From the NCBI GenBank assembly GCA_903916165.1, contig CAIWVR010000106.1, positions 1 to 12,479 of the forward strand: a DNA stretch of 12,479 nt, read 5' to 3'. Made by a program: the position numbers and the translations under genes. The notes under the pieces were generated by a model, which searched no databases, was not told where the DNA came from, and saw nothing but the letters and a program-made list of their open reading frames with translations. Of this stretch, positions 7,858 to 12,479 are shown piece after piece. Origin of the DNA: an uncultured Hyphomicrobiales bacterium (GTDB taxonomy: Bacteria > Pseudomonadota > Alphaproteobacteria > Rhizobiales > Beijerinckiaceae). How positions within the stretch are numbered: position 1 is the stretch's first letter; the number at the start of each line of letters is the position of its first letter.

Positions 7858-8904
7858 TTAGCCCCAGGGGCCGCGCGTGCCGCCTGTGTCCCCGCCGGTA
7901 CCACGATCGCCGCCCCGGCGCCATGGCGAGAGCTTGCGGCCCGACAGGAAACCGCCGTCCTTTGGCCGCGCCCGGCCCCAGGCGGAGCCTGCCGGGTAGG
8001 ATTGCTGCGCGAAATCGTCGCGGAATGCCGACCACGCGGTTGCCTCCGTCGAGGCGGCCGACACGTTCATGCGCTGCGCCAGTTCCTCCAGCGCCGCGAT
8101 CCGGTTTTCGACATTGGGATGCGTCGAGAACAGATTGTCCATGCCGCGCCCGCTCAGCGGATTGACGATGAAGAGATGCGCCATGGCCGGATTGGCCTCG
8201 GCGCGTTCATTGGGGATCGCGTCCGCGCCGCGCGAGATCTTGTCCAGCGCGCGCGCCAGCCAGAGGGGGTTGCCGCAGATTCTGGCACCACTTTCGTCGG
8301 CCACATATTCGCGCGAGCGACTGACCGCCATCTGCACAATGGCTGCGGCCATCGGTGCCAGAATCGTGAGCGCCAGCGTGCCCAGTATGCCGAGCCCGTT
8401 GCGGCGCCCGCCACCGAAGAACATGCCCCAATGCGCGATCGAGGAAATGGCACCGGCAAGTGTGGCGCTGATCGTCATGGTCAGCGTGTCGCGATGTTTG
8501 ATATGCGCGAGTTCGTGGGCGATCACGCCCGATAGCTCCTCGCGCGTCAGCATGTGGATGAGGCCGGTGTGAACGGCCACTGCCGCGTGCTCCGGATCGC
8601 GTCCCGTGGCGAAGGCATTGGGCTGGTCGCTGTCGATCACATAGATGCGGGGCATCGGGATTTCTGCGCGGACAGAAAGCTCGCGCACGAGACTGTGGAG
8701 CTCCGGGGCCAGCTGCTCGTCGACTTCGCGGGCATCATTGGCGGCCAGCGCCATGCGGTCGGAATTCCACCAGGCGAAAAGATTGGTGCCGATGGCGAAG
8801 ACAAGCGCCATCAGCATGCCGGTTTGGCCGCCCAGCGCACCGCCGACGAGCAGGAACAGGGCCGTCATGGCCGCGAGAAGCACCGCCGTGCGCAGAAAAT
8901 TCAT
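7858..8904 (-). CDS. htpX: Zinc metalloprotease HtpX (M48 family), inner membrane
   Basis: Membrane-embedded protease that removes misfolded membrane proteins, working in parallel with FtsH. The 348 residues show two N-terminal membrane helices (about 5-22 and 28-46) and the zinc site HELAH (130-134). Two further hydrophobic segments follow (about 143-162 and 170-192), then the third zinc ligand Glu199 in [13 protein letters not shown] (195-207). The start at 8904 gives the conserved [10 protein letters not shown], with GGAG nine bases upstream; an in-frame GTG at 8919 overlaps that ribosome binding site and is unlikely. Compared with E. coli HtpX it has a C-terminal tail of about 40 residues rich in Gly and Arg (310-348), ending GPWG and probably disordered. 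A sigma-32-like promoter lies upstream (8964-8993), which fits its heat-shock role. It is the first gene of the htpX-rsmB-heparinase-like-purH cluster. Confidence 0.95.
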   Translation of the reverse strand: MNFLRTAVLLAAMTALFLLVGGALGGQTGMLMALVFAIGTNLFAWWNSDRMALAANDAREVDEQLAPELHSLVRELSVRAEIPMPRIYVIDSDQPNAFATGRDPEHAAVAVHTGLIHMLTREELSGVIAHELAHIKHRDTLTMTISATLAGAISSIAHWGMFFGGGRRNGLGILGTLALTILAPMAAAIVQMAVSRSREYVADESGARICGNPLWLARALDKISRGADAIPNERAEANPAMAHLFIVNPLSGRGMDNLFSTHPNVENRIAALEELAQRMNVSAASTEATAWSAFRDDFAQQSYPAGSAWGRARPKDGGFLSGRKLSPWRRGGDRGTGGDTGGTRGPWG

Positions 8905-8913
8905 CGAAGGTTG

Positions 8914-8917
8914 CTCC
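8914..8917 (-). promoter_or_regulatory. Ribosome binding site of htpX
   Basis: GGAG on the minus strand, nine bases before the ATG at 8904. It fixes the start at 8904 rather than at the in-frame GTG at 8919. Confidence 0.6.
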
Positions 8918-8935
8918 ACAGATCAGCCGCCCCGT

Positions 8936-8965
8936 CTGGTCAAAAACACGACGCGCGCCCTATAT
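8936..8965 (+). promoter_or_regulatory. Candidate housekeeping promoter of the sdhAF4-nuclease pair
   Basis: CTGGTC (8936-8941) lies 18 bases before CTATAT (8960-8965). The latter is an exact match to the alphaproteobacterial -10 consensus as I recall it; the -35 matches CTTGAC at four of six bases. Transcription would start near 8972. Its -10 overlaps the end of the divergent htpX -10. Confidence 0.4.
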
Positions 8966-8993
8966 GTGGGGATGAGGGGCGGTCCAGTTCAAG
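8964..8993 (-). promoter_or_regulatory. Sigma-32 (RpoH)-like promoter of htpX
   Basis: On the minus strand, CTTGAA (8993-8988) is followed after 16 bases by CCCCACAT (8971-8964). This is close to the E. coli heat-shock consensus of CTTGAA and CCCCATnT. Transcription would start near 8957, about 53 bases before the htpX ATG. HtpX is a known heat-shock protein, which supports the assignment. Confidence 0.5.
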
Positions 8994-9013
8994 CGCCGCC
9001 ACAGGATACCGTG

Positions 9014-9226
9014 ATGCCGAACGACACCAGCACGCCTGAAGACCTGCCTGCGCCCCGCAAGGCTCTTACCCCGGAGGCACAGCGTGCGCTGGCCGAGGCG
9101 CAGGCGCGTCGTGATGCGGCCGAGGCCGAACGGCAGGCTGCGGCCAAGGAGATCAACGGGCGTGGCGGGCTTGATCCGGTCCGTTACGGGGACTGGGAGA
9201 TCAAGGGTCTGACCAGCGACTTCTGA
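9014..9226 (+). CDS. Succinate dehydrogenase assembly factor 4-like protein (DUF1674)
   Basis: A 70-residue protein of the SDHAF4/DUF1674 family. Known members bind the flavoprotein subunit SdhA and help its flavinylation and assembly into complex II. The family hallmark is the C-terminal segment GGLDPVRYGDWEIKG (51-65) ending TSDF (67-70). The middle (about 20-46) is an Ala/Glu/Arg-rich helix, and the N-terminus is polar with no targeting signal, so it is cytosolic. The start at 9014 has AGGA seven bases upstream; the GTG directly before it, at 9011, is a less well spaced alternative. The frame is open much further upstream, but that part overlaps the htpX gene in antisense and is not coding. 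It is divergent from htpX and 12 bases before the nuclease gene, probably co-transcribed with it. Confidence 0.88.
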   Translation: MPNDTSTPEDLPAPRKALTPEAQRALAEAQARRDAAEAERQAAAKEINGRGGLDPVRYGDWEIKGLTSDF

Positions 9227-9238
9227 GGGCGGCGACAC

Positions 9239-9745
9239 GTGATTTTTCGACGCGGTTCCTCCTGGCTGGCGCTGCTGTTTCTCGCCGCGCTGCTGGGTGC
9301 CTGCGCCTATGTCGCGGGCCAGCGCCCGTTTGCGGAGCGCCCGCGCACGGAAGTGGCCCTCCTGCTCGCCAGCCGTCCGGTGCCCGTCCCGGTGGAGGTC
9401 GACCGTATCGTCGATGGTGACACGTTCCGTATTTTCGTGGGTCTCGCGTCAGGCGAGCGGACCAGCGCGGTGGTGCGCATGCGCGGCCTCGACACGCCTG
9501 AGCTGCACGGGGCCTGCGAGGCGGAGATCCGCGCGGCGCGCGCGGCCGCCCATGCGCTCGAGCGGCTGCTGCGGGGCGGCGAGGTGCTGCTCGACCAGAT
9601 TGCCTCTGACAAATATGACCGGGTGCTGGCGCGCGTCTTTGTGCTTGGTCCCGATGCCCGCCCGCGCAATGTCGCGGAGGTGATGGTGCACGGGGGCCAT
9701 GGCCGCGCCTATGACGGCCGCAAGCGCGCCGGCTGGTGCGGCTGA
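9239..9745 (+). CDS. Thermonuclease (SNase)-family protein with lipoprotein signal
   Basis: A 168-residue staphylococcal-nuclease-like protein; such enzymes cleave DNA and RNA with calcium. All the catalytic positions of S. aureus nuclease appear conserved: Asp61 in VDGDTF (58-63), Arg80, Asp85 and Glu88 around LDTPEL (84-89), and Arg128 in DKYDR (124-128). The N-terminus has arginines followed by the hydrophobic WLALLFLAALLGAC, so Cys22 (L-G-A-C) is a plausible lipidation site. That would leave the nuclease anchored to a membrane on the periplasmic side. If signal peptidase II does not act, it would be a signal-anchored protein. The start is a GTG at 9239, preceded by GAGG at ten bases, and lies 12 bases after the sdhAF4-like stop, so the pair is probably an operon. 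It is convergent with prfA across 45 bases that contain no evident terminator. Confidence 0.88.
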   Translation: MIFRRGSSWLALLFLAALLGACAYVAGQRPFAERPRTEVALLLASRPVPVPVEVDRIVDGDTFRIFVGLASGERTSAVVRMRGLDTPELHGACEAEIRAARAAAHALERLLRGGEVLLDQIASDKYDRVLARVFVLGPDARPRNVAEVMVHGGHGRAYDGRKRAGWCG

Positions 9746-9790
9746 GGTTCCTCAATGCGCGGCCGGCAAGAGCGGATCAGGCGGATATGA

Positions 9791-10861
9791 TCAGTTTTGC
9801 TCGGCGAGTTGCGCGGCCTGGTGCTCGGTGATCAGCGGATCGATGATCTCGTCGAGCGCGTCGCCCGCGACCACCTTGTCGAGCTTGTAGAGTGTGAGAT
9901 TGATCCGGTGATCGGTCACGCGTCCCTGCGGAAAATTATAGGTGCGGATGCGTTCCGAGCGATCCCCCGAGCCGACCTGTGACTTGCGGTCCGCGGCGCG
10001 TTCTGAATCGAGCTTCGAGCGCTGTTCGTCGTAGAGCCTGGCGCGCAGCAGGTTCATCGCACGCGCGCGGTTCTTGTGCTGCGAGCGTTCGTCCTGCACG
10101 AAGACGATCGTATTGGTGGGAATATGCGTGATGCGGATTGCCGATTCCGTCTTGTTGACGTGCTGGCCGCCGGCACCTTGCGCGCGCATCGTGTCGATTT
10201 TCAGATCCGCCTCGTTGATGTCGATGTCGACTTCCTGCGCTTCTGGCAGCACCGCAACAGTTGCCGCGGATGTGTGAATGCGCCCTTGCGTTTCCGTGGC
10301 GGGCACGCGCTGCACACGATGCACACCCGATTCATATTTCAGCTTCGCGAAGACGCCGCGGCCCTCGACCGACGCGATGAGTTCCTTGTAGCCGCCGGCC
10401 GTCCCCTCGCTGGCCGACATCAGCTCCAGTTTCCAGCCGTGCAGGTCGGCGTAGCGCGCGTACATGCGGTAGAGATCGCCGACAAACAGCGCCGCCTCGT
10501 CGCCGCCGGTGCCGGCGCGCAATTCGAGGATCGCGCCATGTTCGTCGGCGACATCCTTCGGCAGCAGTGCAATGCGGATCTGCTGCTCCAGCGCCTCGAC
10601 GCGCTGCGCGGCCGCAGCGCGCTCCTCTTCCGCCATGTCGCGCATCTCGGCATCGGTGCCGGCATCCGCCAGCATGGCGTTGACGTCCTCGAGTTCCCGG
10701 CGTCCCTCGCGCCAGGCGCGGATCGCGTCGACGAGCGTGTCGAGGTCCGACAATTCACGCGACAGGGCGACAAATTCCTGGCCGCTCGCGCCCGCCGACA
10801 GTTTGGCGGATATTTCGTCATGACGACGCAGGATCAGGTCGAGCTTGTCTTGGGGCAGCAT
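9791..10861 (-). CDS. prfA: Peptide chain release factor 1
   Basis: Recognises UAA and UAG stop codons in the ribosomal A site and triggers release of the finished protein. The 356 residues match the usual length of about 360. The codon-recognition motif PAT (187-189) lies in [10 protein letters not shown], followed by [13 protein letters not shown] (195-207). The catalytic GGQ (231-233) lies in [11 protein letters not shown], where the glutamine is normally methylated by Prm[20 protein letters not shown] (301-319) is also characteristic. I prefer the ATG at 10861, which gives the conserved [11 protein letters not shown]. An upstream TTG at 10885 in the same frame would add eight unlikely residues. 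No strong Shine-Dalgarno is visible, which fits translation following ptsP, whose stop lies 63 bases upstream. The gene usually found next, prmC, is not downstream here. Confidence 0.97.
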   Translation of the reverse strand: MLPQDKLDLILRRHDEISAKLSAGASGQEFVALSRELSDLDTLVDAIRAWREGRRELEDVNAMLADAGTDAEMRDMAEEERAAAAQRVEALEQQIRIALLPKDVADEHGAILELRAGTGGDEAALFVGDLYRMYARYADLHGWKLELMSASEGTAGGYKELIASVEGRGVFAKLKYESGVHRVQRVPATETQGRIHTSAATVAVLPEAQEVDIDINEADLKIDTMRAQGAGGQHVNKTESAIRITHIPTNTIVFVQDERSQHKNRARAMNLLRARLYDEQRSKLDSERAADRKSQVGSGDRSERIRTYNFPQGRVTDHRINLTLYKLDKVVAGDALDEIIDPLITEHQAAQLAEQN

Positions 10862-10889
10862 GATGGGTCCGGGGGTGGGCGACAAGACA

Positions 10890-10913
10890 GGGCAGCAGGC
10901 GGGGCAACAGGCG
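10890..10913. repeat. Two-copy 12-base tandem repeat between ptsP and prfA
   Basis: GGGCAGCAGGCG (10890-10901) is directly followed by GGGCAACAGGCG (10902-10913), with one difference. The pair fills much of the 63-base gap. It may be a simple slippage duplication; no function is evident. Confidence 0.6.
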
Positions 10914-10924
10914 GGCGCGCGTCG

Positions 10925-12479
10925 CTACAGCGGCACGCCCTTGGCCTCCGCATAGGCCCGCAATTCCGCGCGAAGGGAACTGGCGCCGGTCTTTTGCGCG
11001 AGCAGATCGGTGACAAAGCCGGTGATCTCTCCGGCATGGAGAGCAAGCAGCATGGCTTTCACCGGGCCGATGGACGCCGGCGACATCGAGAGATTGCGAT
11101 AGCCGATACCGATCAGCGCCATGGCCTCGAGCGGGCGCCCGCCAATCTCGCCGCACAGAGTGACGGATGTACCATGGATGGCGGCCTTGTCGGTGATCGA
11201 CTTGAGCGCGCGCAGCGCGGCGGGTGAGAGCGGATCGAACCGGTCCGACACGCGGCGATTGTCGCGGTCGGCGGCGAAAAGATATTGCACGAGATCGTTC
11301 GAGCCCACCGACACGAAATCAACGCGCGGCAGCATTTCGTCGAGTGCCCAGAGCACGGAGGGCACCTCGATCATGATGCCGAGCTTCAGGGACGTCGGCA
11401 GCGCGTAAGCGTGGCGCGTCAGATGCGCGATCTCGCGCTCCACGAGATCCTTGGCGCGGTCGAATTCCGCGCAGGTTGCCACCATCGGGAACATGATGCG
11501 CAGGCTGCGCCCGGCACCCGCCTTGAGCATGGCGCGCAATTGCGTGCGCAGCAGCCCGGGGCGGTCCAGCCCGATGCGAATGGCCCGCCAGCCCAGCGCC
11601 GGATTGTCCTCCTCCAGACGTGACATGTAGGGCAGGATCTTGTCGCCGCCGATGTCGAGCGTGCGGAAGGTCACCGGCACGTCGGGCACGGCGTCCATCA
11701 CGTTCTTGTAGAGTTCGTATTGCTGGTCGCCACGCGGGAATTGCGCGGCCACCATGAACTGCAGTTCGGTGCGGAACAGGCCGATGGATTGCGCGCCGGT
11801 TTCAGCCACATGCGGCAGGTCAATCATCAGGCCCGCATTCATGTGCAGGCCGATCTCCGCACCGTCCGTCGTGACGGCGGGTGCGTCGCGCAGCTTGTGA
11901 TATTGCTCCTGCCGCTTGGCGCGCAGGCGTGCCTTTTCGGCATAGGCCGCCTCGACGTCAGGCTGCGGGCGCAGCTGCACGTTGCCGGTCGAGCCATCGA
12001 CGATGATCGCGTCATTCTGCTCGCAGAGATCGACAATATTGACGACCTCGCCGACCATCGGAATGCCGAGCGCGCGTGCGATGATGGCGACATGGCTCGA
12101 CGGCCCGCCCTCCTCCAGCACAAGGCCGCGCAGCTTGCTGCGGTCATATTCGAGCAGGGCCGCCGGTCCCATGGTGCGCGCGACGATGATGGCATTGTCG
12201 GGCATTTCATCCTGCGACACGACGAAGCTTTCGCCGGTCAGTTGGTGCAGCAGGCGGTTGGCAAGGTCGTCGAGATCGTGCAGGCGCTCGCGCAGATAGG
12301 GGTCGGTGCGGCGCTGCAATTTGGCGCGGGCGTCGTTCTGCACGCGCTCGACGGCGGCTTCCGCCGTCAGGCCCGACGAGATCGCCTCGCGCAGGCGGCG
12401 CAGCCAGCCCCGGTCATGGGCGAACATGCGGAAGGTCTCGAGCACTTCGAGATGCTCGCCCGGACCCGCCTGGTCACCG
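10925..12479 (-). CDS. ptsP: Phosphoenolpyruvate-protein phosphotransferase PtsP (EI-Ntr), 5' end outside the window
   Basis: Enzyme I of the nitrogen phosphotransferase system: it autophosphorylates from PEP and passes the phosphate to NPr (PtsO). The visible 517 residues are the C-terminal part. The frame stays open to the window edge (GDQAGPGEHLE precedes VLETF), so the N-terminal GAF domain, expected in EI-Ntr, lies outside. Numbering from the codon at 12445, there is part of the helical NPr-binding domain (1-70), then the phosphorylated His118 in GGPSSHVAIIA (113-123). The PEP-binding TIM barrel follows, with GLFRTE (222-227), RTLDIGGDK (261-269), FVSVGSNDLVQY (377-388) and catalytic Cys431 in LCGEIGG (430-436). 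Calling it EI-Ntr rather than sugar EI rests on the neighbouring prfA and the sequence style; the GAF domain itself is unseen. It probably forms an operon with prfA. Confidence 0.93.
   Translation of the reverse strand, partial: GDQAGPGEHLEVLETFRMFAHDRGWLRRLREAISSGLTAEAAVERVQNDARAKLQRRTDPYLRERLHDLDDLANRLLHQLTGESFVVSQDEMPDNAIIVARTMGPAALLEYDRSKLRGLVLEEGGPSSHVAIIARALGIPMVGEVVNIVDLCEQNDAIIVDGSTGNVQLRPQPDVEAAYAEKARLRAKRQEQYHKLRDAPAVTTDGAEIGLHMNAGLMIDLPHVAETGAQSIGLFRTELQFMVAAQFPRGDQQYELYKNVMDAVPDVPVTFRTLDIGGDKILPYMSRLEEDNPALGWRAIRIGLDRPGLLRTQLRAMLKAGAGRSLRIMFPMVATCAEFDRAKDLVEREIAHLTRHAYALPTSLKLGIMIEVPSVLWALDEMLPRVDFVSVGSNDLVQYLFAADRDNRRVSDRFDPLSPAALRALKSITDKAAIHGTSVTLCGEIGGRPLEAMALIGIGYRNLSMSPASIGPVKAMLLALHAGEITGFVTDLLAQKTGASSLRAELRAYAEAKGVPL

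Noticed and set aside
8905..8943. TTGACC on the minus strand (8943-8938) as a housekeeping -35 for htpX
   Set aside because: It matches five of six bases of TTGACA, but no -10-like sequence lies 16-18 bases downstream.
9746..9790. Terminator between the convergent nuclease gene and prfA
   Set aside because: No stem of useful length and no T-run could be found in these 45 bases.
10076..11227. + strand open frame (383 codons) antisense to prfA and ptsP
   Set aside because: It spans two well-recognised minus-strand genes and the gap between them, with no protein-like motifs.
1..12479. A novel defence, mobile or secondary-metabolism system
   Set aside because: Every intact gene belongs to a recognisable core family. 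There are no repeats of array type, no transposase or integrase, and no toxin-antitoxin-like small gene pairs. The unusual signals are regulatory only.

Overview
The window is GC-rich chromosomal DNA from an alphaproteobacterium, most likely of the Rhizobiales/Hyphomicrobiales. The basis is the family membership of the proteins (an IalB-family exported protein, an EI-Ntr type PtsP, an SDHAF4/DUF1674 protein ending in RYGDWE...SDF) and the gene orders htpX-rsmB-heparinase-like-purH and ptsP-prfA, which I recall as typical of that group. The species cannot be named from the sequence alone. Every gene reads as intact core or housekeeping content. I see no insertion sequence, prophage, CRISPR array, tRNA or rRNA, and no clear horizontally acquired block.

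Layout. (1) 1-2904, + strand: a secreted IalB-family protein, then a 170-base regulatory gap, then acetyl-CoA synthetase (acs). The acs gap holds stacked inverted repeats on a plausible promoter. acs ends in a strong hairpin shared with the convergent purH. (2) 2908-8904, - strand, read right to left: htpX (membrane metalloprotease), rsmB (16S rRNA m5C methyltransferase), a heparinase II/III-like protein, and purH (last two steps of IMP synthesis). The spacings suggest one co-directional cluster, with an AT-rich island and possible internal promoter just before the heparinase-like gene. (3) 8905-9013: a divergent promoter region, with a sigma-32-like promoter facing htpX overlapping a housekeeping-like promoter facing sdhAF4. 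(4) 9014-9745, + strand: a 70-residue SDHAF4-like succinate dehydrogenase assembly factor, followed 12 bases later by a thermonuclease-family protein with a lipoprotein signal. (5) 9791-12479, - strand: ptsP (nitrogen-PTS enzyme I, 5' end outside the window) followed by prfA (release factor 1), probably one transcript.

The genes cover acetate activation, purine synthesis, rRNA modification, membrane protein quality control, complex II assembly, translation termination and the nitrogen PTS. They are adjacent, but they do not form one pathway. I did not find a new multi-gene system. The observations most worth a second look are regulatory: the repeat-rich acs promoter with three TGCAAA/TTTGCA half-sites, a segment in the acs leader complementary to its own ribosome binding site, and the overlapping divergent heat-shock-like and housekeeping-like promoters at htpX/sdhAF4. 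The function of the conserved heparinase-like protein and the lipoprotein nuclease behind sdhAF4 are also worth following up.
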